The notes under the pieces are model-generated. The model saw only the letters and a list, made by a program, of their open reading frames with translations. It had not been told where the DNA came from and searched no databases. This document shows positions 7,800-14,710 of a stretch of DNA of 15,063 nt, piece after piece. A program made the position numbers and the translations under genes. The first letter of the stretch is position 1. Every line of letters begins with the position of its first letter. The DNA is from JBLIAZ01 sp047632015 (GTDB taxonomy: Bacteria > Bacteroidota > Bacteroidia > Flavobacteriales_C > GCA-002722245): assembly GCA_047632015.1 (NCBI GenBank), contig JBLIBC010000033.1:1-15063 (forward strand). The letters run 5' to 3'.

Positions 7800-8195
7800 T
7801 TACTTCTTTTTTACTTGTTTCAATTTTTTACGTTTAAAAACTAAAGGGCCTGTGTTGCCTATGTTGTCGTGATAACAACCACGTAAGGTGTTTCCGTTGT
7901 CAAATATTTTCAAATTATGAACTCCGGCGGTACTCCATCCAGGAATTCCTTTAGTCACAATAACGTTATAATTTACACTGTCTTTTGTAATCATACCGCT
8001 TCCATATTCCACAAAAGAAGCTCCATTAAATTCAATATAATGAGTCATGAATACTGAATCATTTTTCACAGCAAAAATTACATTACAGTTAGTAAACGAT
8101 ACCCCTGTACTGTCTTCCCATAACCCGTTTATGTCTTGAGAAAAACAATTTGTGGAAAATATAAAACCTAAACAAAGTGCGTAGAATAATTTCAT
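7800..8195 (-). CDS. Small secreted protein of unknown function
   Basis: 131 residues. An N-terminal signal peptide (hydrophobic LFYALCLGFIF, likely cut after C-F-S near residue 19) predicts export. The mature part is mostly beta-strand-like, beginning with GLWEDSTG and ending with GPLVFKRKK and a lysine-rich tail. The layout (G-x-W near the start, alternating strands, a short G-rich end) recalls small lipocalin-like or avidin-like barrels, but I recognise no defining motif and do not claim one. Two mature cysteines, in FTNCN and RGCYH, could form a disulfide. The gene starts 6 nt after the NUDIX gene stop and is very likely co-transcribed with it. Confidence 0.7.
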   Translation of the reverse strand: MKLFYALCLGFIFSTNCFSQDINGLWEDSTGVSFTNCNVIFAVKNDSVFMTHYIEFNGASFVEYGSGMITKDSVNYNVIVTKGIPGWSTAGVHNLKIFDNGNTLRGCYHDNIGNTGPLVFKRKKLKQVKKK

Positions 8196-8201
8196 GATGT
8201 T

Positions 8202-8762
8202 TTAAAGTAGGTTTTTATCAATTAATAATTTAGTTTTTAAAATTGCTACTAAACTCAAAGAGTCTGTAATCTCCCCCTTTATTGCTAGTTCATAAAGTTC
8301 TGAGAAAGGCAATTTTTTCACTTCAAGTTGTTCGTTCTCGTCGGGGTGTGATTTATGAAAACTCAAATTTTGAGCCACAAATATAATCGCCCTCTCATCT
8401 GTTGACGCATTACTTGTCTCAAACTCTTGAATGTTAGTCCATTTTTTTGCAGCTATTCCAACTTCCTCAGACAATTCTCTTATTGCAGAATCTATTGGTG
8501 GGACATTTAAATCACCACCACCTTCAGGGATTTCCCAAGTAAACCTTTTTAATGGAAAACGATATTGCCCTACAATCCAAGTGTTATAATTTTCATCCAG
8601 CGGTAAAATCCCAATAGCTATGTGTTTAAAGTGAACCACTGAATATGTTCCCGGGTGTTTACTGGGGTTTAACACATTGTGTTTAGTGACCTGAATCCAT
8701 GGGGAAGCGTATACTTCCTTGCTGTCTAAAATTTTCCACGGATTTTTAACTTCTTTCAGCAT
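8202..8762 (-). CDS. NUDIX hydrolase, ADP-ribose pyrophosphatase-like
   Basis: 186 residues, typical of ADP-ribose/nucleoside-diphosphate-sugar pyrophosphatases. The NUDIX box spans residues 81-103: G81-x5-[V87]-x7-R95-E96-L-S-E99-E100-V-G102-I. The metal-binding REUxEE core is intact, but the first conserved Glu of the consensus is Val87. Preceding strands contain WIVGQYRFPLKRFTWEIPEGGG, which carries the arginine and WE-P-G features of the ADP-ribose pyrophosphatase subgroup. It should cleave a diphosphate bond in a nucleotide-sugar or ADP-ribose in the cytoplasm; the exact substrate is uncertain. It is divergent from the Smr gene across a 46-base spacer and leads a two-gene unit with the secreted protein at 7800. 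Confidence 0.9.
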   Translation of the reverse strand: MLKEVKNPWKILDSKEVYASPWIQVTKHNVLNPSKHPGTYSVVHFKHIAIGILPLDENYNTWIVGQYRFPLKRFTWEIPEGGGDLNVPPIDSAIRELSEEVGIAAKKWTNIQEFETSNASTDERAIIFVAQNLSFHKSHPDENEQLEVKKLPFSELYELAIKGEITDSLSLVAILKTKLLIDKNLL

Positions 8763-8772
8763 CTAAATTCAC

Positions 8773-8780
8773 TATTTTTG
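8773..8780 (+). promoter_or_regulatory. Putative -7 promoter box of the Smr-domain gene
   Basis: TATTTTTG matches TAnnTTTG exactly, 28 bases before the ATG at 8809. The -33 region holds only TTTC near 8754-8757, so the promoter is a moderate candidate. The same short spacer must also carry the promoter of the divergent NUDIX gene. Confidence 0.4.
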
Positions 8781-8808
8781 TAATTCACAACAATTTAAAT
8801 TAAAGGTT

Positions 8809-9477
8809 ATGGACTTTCAAGTGGGTGATAAAGTTAGCTTTTTAAACGAGAAACTAGATGGAGTAGTCTCTAAATTAGTGAACAGGACCACGGTGGAAGT
8901 TGCCACGGATGATGGGTTTGATGTGCCCGTACTAGGTAAGGAATTGGTGCTGATTCATCGTGATGAGCAAAAGGTTGTGAGTGAGTCCGAAGGTCAAAAT
9001 GAGCAATCGAAAATTGATATCTCTAAAAGTAGTCAAGATACAGAGCAAGGGATGGCAGGTGATTTTACTTCTGATAAAAAGATAAAAAAAGTAAAAGAAG
9101 ATGTGATAGATAGGAAGAAAATTCAGGCTATGCTCAGGGAAAAAATGCAAACCAAAGTAGTAGGAAAAATTTCATTGCAACATTCGCATCGTCGAAAAGA
9201 CGTGGAAGGTGAAGTCGACCTTCATATCGAACATTTGGTTGATAATTGGAAAAACATGAGCAACGGTGAAATTGTACAACAACAATTATCGGAAGCTCGG
9301 TCACGGATAGACGATGCAATCCTTGCTGGAAAACACAGGTTGGTAATTATTCACGGAGTGGGTAGTGGAACCCTTAAAAAAGAAGTTCGTAAACTAATTG
9401 GTACCTATCCAGGCATTCGTTTTGAAGAAGGACATTTCTCAGTTTACGGGGCAGGGGCTACCCTTGTACACCTGTAG
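8809..9477 (+). CDS. DUF2027-type N-terminus fused to a C-terminal Smr domain, short form
   Basis: 222 residues. Residues 1-50 (VGDKVSFLNEKLDG, then TTVEVATDDGFDVPVLGKELV) match the opening beta-rich segment of Bacteroidota DUF2027 proteins. A charged, low-complexity linker (about 52-105) and a basic helix (RKKIQAMLREKMQTK) follow. The C-terminal Smr domain occupies about 130-222, with V-D137-L-H139 and the glycine loop H182-G-V-G-S-G-T-L-K. Smr domains, as in MutS2, bind branched or collided nucleic-acid structures and some are nucleases or ribosome-rescue factors; which applies here is unknown. As I recall, most DUF2027-Smr proteins are about 340-370 residues with a further middle domain, so this copy is short. 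The gene has its own upstream promoter-like box and lies 119 bases before pyrR. Confidence 0.85.
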   Translation: MDFQVGDKVSFLNEKLDGVVSKLVNRTTVEVATDDGFDVPVLGKELVLIHRDEQKVVSESEGQNEQSKIDISKSSQDTEQGMAGDFTSDKKIKKVKEDVIDRKKIQAMLREKMQTKVVGKISLQHSHRRKDVEGEVDLHIEHLVDNWKNMSNGEIVQQQLSEARSRIDDAILAGKHRLVIIHGVGSGTLKKEVRKLIGTYPGIRFEEGHFSVYGAGATLVHL

Positions 9478-9523
9478 TTCACACCTTAAATACAGTTTTT
9501 AGTGCCACAGCAGAAGATCGTTT

Positions 9524-9570
9524 TTGAAAAGTTCAATTGTAATTCAAAGTTGAAAGTTCACTGTTTCAAC
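9524..9570 (+). repeat. Direct and inverted repeats upstream of pyrR
   Basis: TTGAAAAGTTCAATTGT (9524-9540) and TTGAAAGTTCACTGT (9550-9564) form an imperfect direct repeat offset by 26 bases. The second copy is part of a perfect inverted repeat, GTTGAAA (9549-9555) and TTTCAAC (9564-9570), with an 8-base centre. The block ends just before the likely -7 box of pyrR, a suitable place for an operator or activator site. No terminator/antiterminator pair of the Bacillus PyrR kind is seen. Confidence 0.4.
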
Positions 9571-9580
9571 ATAGTTTCCA

Positions 9581-9588
9581 TATATTCG
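9581..9588 (+). promoter_or_regulatory. Putative -7 promoter box of pyrR-pyrB
   Basis: TATATTCG fits the TAnnTTTG/TAnnTTCG -7 pattern and lies only 8 bases before the pyrR ATG at 9597. Initiation about 6 bases downstream would give a leaderless or nearly leaderless message. No clean TTG lies at the expected -33 distance. Confidence 0.4.
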
Positions 9589-9596
9589 CACTGTCT

Positions 9597-10145
9597 ATGC
9601 AAGCTAGGGAAATAATTGGCACCAAGGAGTTTCACTTAATCATTAAGCGTTTAGCCTTTCAATTAATTGAAAACCACAGCGATTTTTCGGACACAGTACT
9701 CATAGGTTTACAGGACAGAGGAATTCACCTAGCAGACAAGCTTGGCGAAGTGTTGCGCGAAATGAAACCTGATTCAACGATCAGCGTTGGGCATTTGGAT
9801 ATCACCTTTTTTAGGGATGACTTTAGGCGTTCTGACAAGCCATTAAAAGCCAATAAAACAGAGATTGATTTTGTAATTGAAAACAAGAACGTCATTTTAA
9901 TTGATGATGTGTTGTTTACGGGAAGGACTGTTCGTGCAGGACTGGATGCTATGTTAGCTTTCGGTCGACCAGCTAACGTAGAACTACTTGCTTTTGTGGA
10001 CAGAAGATATACAAGACATTTACCAATTGAGGCAAGCTACGTAGGTAAAACAGTGGATTCCATAGCTAAAGATAAAGTGCTGGTAGAGTGGGTAAAACTA
10101 GAAGGACAAGACAGGGTAATGATGTATTCATCGGAAAAAGAATAA
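9597..10145 (+). CDS. pyrR: PyrR-type bifunctional pyrimidine regulator / uracil phosphoribosyltransferase
   Basis: 182 residues, the normal PyrR length. The PRPP-binding loop VILIDDVLFTGRT lies at 99-111, with acidic residues Asp103 and Asp104. Upstream family marks are LIGLQDRGIHLADKL (36-49) and the basic FFRDDFRR loop (71-78), which in PyrR proteins belongs to the RNA- and substrate-binding region. It converts uracil plus PRPP to UMP and in some bacteria senses UMP/UTP to attenuate pyr mRNA. Here no attenuator hairpin is visible upstream, so regulation by RNA binding is unproven. The start at 9597 gives the expected MQ-R-I-I beginning. Its stop is 2 bases from the pyrB start, a tight operon that supports the pyrimidine role. 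Confidence 0.93.
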   Translation: MQAREIIGTKEFHLIIKRLAFQLIENHSDFSDTVLIGLQDRGIHLADKLGEVLREMKPDSTISVGHLDITFFRDDFRRSDKPLKANKTEIDFVIENKNVILIDDVLFTGRTVRAGLDAMLAFGRPANVELLAFVDRRYTRHLPIEASYVGKTVDSIAKDKVLVEWVKLEGQDRVMMYSSEKE

Positions 10146-10147
10146 AA

Positions 10148-11080
10148 ATGGAAGGATTATCGGTTGATCATTTATTGGGAATTAAAAACCTTACTACCAA
10201 GGACATCCAATTAATTTTTGAAACAGCCGATGAATTTAAAGAAGTCATTAACCGTCCTATTAAAAAAGTGCCTTCCTTAAGAGACATAACAATAGCTAAT
10301 CTGTTTTTTGAAAATTCAACAAGAACCAAACTGTCCTTTGAACTAGCTGAAAAAAGATTGTCCTCTGACGTCATTAATTTCTCTAGTGGAACATCCTCAG
10401 TAAAAAAAGGAGAAACTTTGGTGGATACTGTAAATAACATCCTAGCCATGAAGGTGGACATGGTTGTAATGCGTCATCCCAACCCCGGAGCGGCAGTATA
10501 TTTAAGCAAACACGTGGACGCAAAAATAGTAAATGCAGGTGACGGAGCTCACGAACACCCAACACAAGCTTTGCTAGACGCCTACTCAATACGAGAAAAA
10601 CTTGGTGATGTAAAGGGGAAAAAAGTAGTAATAGTAGGTGATGTACTTCACTCAAGAGTCGCACTTTCAAACATATATTGTCTGCAAAAATTAGGAGCTG
10701 AGGTCATGCTTTGCGGACCAGCCACCTTGATACCAAAATTTGCACATACTTTAGGAGTGAAAGTAGAGCACAACCTTAAAAAAGCACTTGAATGGTGTGA
10801 CGTGGCGAACATGCTAAGGATTCAATTAGAACGACAAGAAAATAAATATTTCCCATCAATAAGGGAATATGTAATGCAATATGGCTTAAACCAGGAAGTG
10901 TTAAATTCCTTAAGCAAAAAAATAGTGGTAATGCACCCAGGTCCAATCAACCGAGGAGTTGAAATGACAAGTGACGTTGCGGATAGCGATCAATCCATCA
11001 TTCTTAATCAAGTAGAAAACGGTGTGGCAATAAGAATGGCAGTACTGTATTTATTAGCCTTAAAAATCAACAGGGATTAA
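10148..11080 (+). CDS. pyrB: Aspartate carbamoyltransferase catalytic subunit
   Basis: 310 residues from the ATG at 10148, matching the usual length of about 305-311. An in-frame ATG at 10088 lies inside pyrR and adds 20 basic residues unlike PyrB, so the later start, 2 bases after the pyrR stop, is preferred. The enzyme joins carbamoyl phosphate and aspartate to give carbamoyl-aspartate, the committed step of pyrimidine synthesis, as a cytoplasmic trimer. Visible sites are FFENS57-T-R-T60 (carbamoyl phosphate binding), S-V-K86-K87-G-E (mobile loop lysine), H137-P-T-Q140, and the aspartate loop H263-P-G-P-I-N-R269-G. No pyrI regulatory subunit follows. The downstream spacer carries a short open frame resembling an acyltransferase start. 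Confidence 0.97.
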   Translation: MEGLSVDHLLGIKNLTTKDIQLIFETADEFKEVINRPIKKVPSLRDITIANLFFENSTRTKLSFELAEKRLSSDVINFSSGTSSVKKGETLVDTVNNILAMKVDMVVMRHPNPGAAVYLSKHVDAKIVNAGDGAHEHPTQALLDAYSIREKLGDVKGKKVVIVGDVLHSRVALSNIYCLQKLGAEVMLCGPATLIPKFAHTLGVKVEHNLKKALEWCDVANMLRIQLERQENKYFPSIREYVMQYGLNQEVLNSLSKKIVVMHPGPINRGVEMTSDVADSDQSIILNQVENGVAIRMAVLYLLALKINRD

Positions 11081-11091
11081 CCAATATCAAA

Positions 11092-11157
11092 ATGAACGCT
11101 GTAGTTTATTACCTGACGCTTCCAATAATTTATTTGTCGGTCAAAAGAGCTAACTAG
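11092..11157 (+). pseudogene. Possible remnant: N-terminus of an LpxL/HtrB-like lipid A acyltransferase
   Basis: An ATG 11 bases after the pyrB stop opens a 21-codon frame beginning MNAVVYYLTLPIIYLSV and ending K-R-A-N before TAG. The pattern YYL-x-LP-x-IYL-x-S is, from memory, the usual start of Bacteroidota lysophospholipid/lipid A biosynthesis acyltransferases, which continue with LLPF and a first membrane helix. That continuation is absent in all three frames here: the likeness ends near 11142 and the secreted protein gene begins at 11161. I read this as the 5' end of a gene lost by deletion or replacement. The alternative is a chance frame or a tiny membrane peptide. A TTTATTTG string inside it resembles a promoter -7 box and might now serve the next gene. 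Confidence 0.45.
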
Positions 11158-11160
11158 GTC

Positions 11161-12165
11161 ATGAGGCTAGTGGTACTACATGTTTTTGTGTTGCTGTTTT
11201 GCATATTTGCGCAAGCTAATGCTGTGTATACTAAATGTCAAGGGGAGTGGAATAATACTAGTTCATGGAGAGGTGGAGTAATTCCTGTGGATGGAGATTC
11301 AATTTTTGTTAATCATTCGTTACATTTATTAGTACCTGTCAGTTTTGATAATAATTATGTTTACTTGTCTGAATATGGTGCGATCTGTGGCGAAGTAGAA
11401 GTAACAATTTCATATGATTCAAAATTACATTCCTACGGATACCTTGATTTAAATCAAATTTATGTCCAGGGTTCGTGTATTGTTTATGGATCCAGATTTG
11501 GAAAACTAGCTATTGCGGGAGGGTCATATAGTTACCAAGACGGTGGGCTGAAAGTCAGCAAAAAAGACAGTTGTCCATATTATCATCAGATTTTTTATTC
11601 TGAATGTGAGACGCAAGATTTAATTTCTCCTTCTGGAAATCATGTTTATTATTTATCAGGGACATATCTCGATACTTTATCAGGGACTGGAGGATGTGAT
11701 TCAATAGTATCTGTTGATGTAATGTTTCACGATAGTATCACTCAAGATACCGTTTCGGCTTGTAAGATGTATGAATCACCAAGCGGAGATTATCTTTGGG
11801 AAGAAAGCGGAATTTATACTGATATTCTGACTAATTATTTGGGATGTGATTCAATACTTGAAATTGACTTAACAATTATAGATTGTGCTTGTGAAATATT
11901 TATTCCAAATGCATTTACTCCAGATGGATCTGGTCCAAATAATGTCTTTTACCCAGTAGGTGTTTGTGAGTATGCAAATTTTGAATTGGTTATTTACAAT
12001 CGACACAATGAACGATTATTTGTTTCAGATGATCCAACGACGGGGTGGGATGGAACATATATGAGCCGTGCTATTCGGAGCGGAACCTACATATACTCCA
12101 TCAAGTATTCAAACGAAATCACTGGAGATGTCAATAAGTATGGAGTAGTTACTCTGATTAGGTAG
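11161..12165 (+). CDS. Secreted T9SS cargo protein with gliding-motility-associated C-terminal domain
   Basis: 334 residues. The signal peptide (residues 1-20, likely cut after A-Q-A-N-A) is followed by a small beta-rich N-terminal region with GEWNNTSSWRGGVIPVDGDS, which resembles the start of G8-like or cell-surface beta-helix domains. Two imperfect repeats follow, at 149-189 and 201-239, each running C...SPSG...Y/W...SG-x-Y-x-D-x-L...GCDSI...D. The C-terminal 88 residues, from FIPNAFTPDGSG at 247 through GWDGTY to the end, form the CHU_C/gliding-motility type B domain that directs export by the type IX secretion system. The protein should be exported and attached at or released from the cell surface. 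No adhesin or enzyme domain is recognised. It starts 3 bases after the lpxL-like fragment and is convergent with the TonB receptor gene across a 95-base spacer without a clear terminator. Confidence 0.88.
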   Translation: MRLVVLHVFVLLFCIFAQANAVYTKCQGEWNNTSSWRGGVIPVDGDSIFVNHSLHLLVPVSFDNNYVYLSEYGAICGEVEVTISYDSKLHSYGYLDLNQIYVQGSCIVYGSRFGKLAIAGGSYSYQDGGLKVSKKDSCPYYHQIFYSECETQDLISPSGNHVYYLSGTYLDTLSGTGGCDSIVSVDVMFHDSITQDTVSACKMYESPSGDYLWEESGIYTDILTNYLGCDSILEIDLTIIDCACEIFIPNAFTPDGSGPNNVFYPVGVCEYANFELVIYNRHNERLFVSDDPTTGWDGTYMSRAIRSGTYIYSIKYSNEITGDVNKYGVVTLIR

Positions 12166-12260
12166 TTCTGTCTCGAATTTCCCGATGGTGACATAATCTA
12201 ATTTTTTGTTCGTCTTAATAAATCTCATTTTAAGAACTCCCCCTTTAACAACAAAGCTTA

Positions 12261-14651
12261 TCAAAAATCAATTTTGTAGTAAAAAACAGGGAAGAATCCA
12301 AGTTGGTATTCGTCTATAAATTCAGCTTTTTGAGATCCAATTGCTGGAACATAAGTCTTTTTTAGTACGTTCTCCTTACCAGTAGCATTTATCAAATCAA
12401 TTGCAAATTCATGTGTCACCTTTTTCATGTTCACCTTGTAGCTAATCTTTAAATCGGCACGGAAATAATCCTTGAATTGTGCCGAGTTAGTTAAGGACAT
12501 TTTTTCAATTGCATCCTCTGCTACAAAAGAAGCTAAAGTGTCAATAGGTGTATATCTTTTTCCTCCAGCATACGTGATTTTTCCTCCTACCCCAAGTGTT
12601 TTATTGTCGTTCTTTCCTAACATCCACTCCTTTCCAGCTAATAAATTCCCTGTGTAATTTCCATTATAAGCCGTGTTTCTTTCAATTCCATCACTTCCTT
12701 TGTACTTGGACTCATAAATTGAAATGGTACTTAGCAAGAAAAAGCTTTTACTAAAAAACCTTTCGTACGTAAATTCAAACCCGTAATTCGTTCCAGTGCC
12801 TTTGTTTTCCAGTGCTGGAGGGTATATGAAACGGTAAGTTGATCCAAAGTTTACCATGGAAAAAGCAGTGGCAGTATCCTTATAAACAGGTATGTTATAC
12901 AGGTTTTGATAATAAATCTCCACTTTAATTCTAGACTTCGCATTCACTGCTAAATCGTACGCTACTACATAGTGGTTACTCTTAGTAAAACCTAAATCTT
13001 TGTTGTGAGTACCTGTCACGCCATTATCGTCAGCAAACTCCTGAAAGTAAAAATAGGATGGCTGCACCATGCTGTGCATTCCATATCCCAAACTCATTCT
13101 GCTTTTTTTGTTAAGCTTGTATGTAAGACCCGCCCGTGGTTCCACAGCTGTACTGTTATTTAACATGAACATCTGTCCATTTATTCCTAAGTTCAAAGTC
13201 AAATTATCATTGGCTTTATGCTTCCACTGACTGTAAACCCTCATTAATCCAGCTTGTGTATTAAAATCAATTAACTTGGTTCCTGTTCCTGCCGAATCGT
13301 AATCATAGTCAAACATTTTGTAAAAATACTGCGTGTAATTTACGCCCGACTTCCATGTGTTTTTTGAATTCCATTTGTAAGTTAGGCTAGCATTGGACGA
13401 GACCCTATTTTCTTTTACATTATACCTACGCATGGTAAAGGTGTCGGTAATAGCGTATAGACTGTCCCTTTGCACTTTCACATGCCTTGATCCAGAATTA
13501 CTTCCCGACCCTGCAACCGACAACTTGAATAAAAGTTTTTTATTAATGGATTTAAAGTAATTTACGCCTCCAACAGCCATGTCTGTTCCAAACAATTGGT
13601 CTCTGTCTCGCTGTCCATATATTTCCTCCTCATTAAATTCTGTTTGAGTACTACTAAGGATGTCAATGTTACTTTTTCCACCCATTCCAAAAAAGGAAAG
13701 GTTAGCATTATTTTTTAAAGGAAAGTTTAATTTAAATGCTCCATCCATGTATTTAGGTGTGGCGTCCGTTCCAATACTAATCCCCATGAAATTAAATAAG
13801 GCTAATGTAGAGTACCTTGCATTTACCAAGTAACTCGCTTTAGTAGAATCACCTAAAGGACCTTCAGCACTCATTTCAGTTCCTAAAAATCCAAACTGAC
13901 CTGTAAACTCATGTTTTTCATTGTTACCATTTCTGAATTGTAAATCAAAAACTCCAGCTGTCGCATTACCATATTCAGCAGGAAATGCTCCTGTGAAAAA
14001 ATCGGATTTTCGTAACATTTTATTATTTAACATGCTTACGGGACCTCCATTGGTTCCTGCAATGGCGAAGTGATTAGGACTAGGGATATCCATGCCTTCT
14101 AATCGCCAAAGTACACCTGTGGGAGTGTTTCCACGCACCACGATGTCATTACGAGAATCGTCAGCTCCTTGTGCACCAGCAAAATTGGAAGCCATTCTTG
14201 CAGGATCCGCTCTACTACCAGCATAACGGTTTGTCTCCTCCACATTAAAAGTCCTAGCACTTACGGTGGACATCTCATTGTTGGTTTCGTCTTTTCGAGA
14301 ACTGGAAATTTTAACTTCATCCAAAGTGACGCCAGTTTCTTCTAATTCAATGTCTAATATTTTTTCTTTTCCAGCATCAATCATGACATTGGATACATCA
14401 ATGCTTTTGTAACCTAAGTAGTAAATTTTCACGTTGTACTTGCCTATTTTGATATCAGGTATTTTGTAGTATCCCTCAAGGTCGGTAGCAGTCCCCGCAA
14501 TTAAACTGTCTTTGGTAGTACTTATAGTTACAGTTGCTCCAATCAAAGGAAATAATGTTTCTTTATCAACAATTTTTCCTTTTAAGTTTTGTGTCTGGGC
14601 CGAAACGAAAAACGAGATAATTGTAAAAAATACAAGAAAAAATACTTTCAT
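12261..14651 (-). CDS. TonB-dependent receptor with carboxypeptidase-regulatory-like N-terminal domain
   Basis: 796 residues. A signal peptide (cut near S-A at 18) is followed by a CarboxypepD_reg-like beta-sandwich (about 22-105, with GKIVDKETLFPLIGATV and LGYKSIDV), a plug domain (about 115-240, including DIVVRGNTPTGVLWRLEGMD and PAEYGNATAGVFDLQFR) and an outer-membrane beta-barrel. The last residues, FFPVFYYKIDF, end in the C-terminal aromatic typical of barrel proteins. It should bind and import a ligand through the outer membrane with energy from TonB. No SusD partner, iron-uptake gene or regulator lies beside it, so the ligand is unknown; Bacteroidota orphan receptors of this type are common. 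It lies downstream of dinB on the same strand with a 59-base gap and its own promoter-like box. Confidence 0.93.
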   Translation of the reverse strand: MKVFFLVFFTIISFFVSAQTQNLKGKIVDKETLFPLIGATVTISTTKDSLIAGTATDLEGYYKIPDIKIGKYNVKIYYLGYKSIDVSNVMIDAGKEKILDIELEETGVTLDEVKISSSRKDETNNEMSTVSARTFNVEETNRYAGSRADPARMASNFAGAQGADDSRNDIVVRGNTPTGVLWRLEGMDIPSPNHFAIAGTNGGPVSMLNNKMLRKSDFFTGAFPAEYGNATAGVFDLQFRNGNNEKHEFTGQFGFLGTEMSAEGPLGDSTKASYLVNARYSTLALFNFMGISIGTDATPKYMDGAFKLNFPLKNNANLSFFGMGGKSNIDILSSTQTEFNEEEIYGQRDRDQLFGTDMAVGGVNYFKSINKKLLFKLSVAGSGSNSGSRHVKVQRDSLYAITDTFTMRRYNVKENRVSSNASLTYKWNSKNTWKSGVNYTQYFYKMFDYDYDSAGTGTKLIDFNTQAGLMRVYSQWKHKANDNLTLNLGINGQMFMLNNSTAVEPRAGLTYKLNKKSRMSLGYGMHSMVQPSYFYFQEFADDNGVTGTHNKDLGFTKSNHYVVAYDLAVNAKSRIKVEIYYQNLYNIPVYKDTATAFSMVNFGSTYRFIYPPALENKGTGTNYGFEFTYERFFSKSFFLLSTISIYESKYKGSDGIERNTAYNGNYTGNLLAGKEWMLGKNDNKTLGVGGKITYAGGKRYTPIDTLASFVAEDAIEKMSLTNSAQFKDYFRADLKISYKVNMKKVTHEFAIDLINATGKENVLKKTYVPAIGSQKAEFIDEYQLGFFPVFYYKIDF

Positions 14652-14669
14652 ATAGGTGTTTTTGAAAGT

Positions 14670-14677
14670 CGAATTTA
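14670..14677 (-). promoter_or_regulatory. Putative -7 promoter box of the TonB receptor gene
   Basis: On the minus strand the bases read TAAATTCG, a TAnnTTCG-type -7 box ending 18 bases before the receptor ATG at 14651. No TTG is found at the -33 distance, so confidence is limited. Confidence 0.35.
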
Positions 14678-14710
14678 ATAAAAAGTCTTCTGTATTATTT
14701 AAAAATTCGT

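Noticed and set aside
10088..10147. Longer pyrB start at ATG 10088
   Set aside because: It adds 20 basic residues inside the pyrR coding region, unlike PyrB N-termini; the ATG at 10148 gives the normal length and 2-base operon spacing.
12109..12228. 39-codon minus-strand frame starting MRFIKTNKKLDYV between the cargo gene and the TonB receptor
   Set aside because: Half of it is antisense to the well-supported T9SS C-terminal domain, it has no recognisable motif, and nothing favours it over a chance frame.
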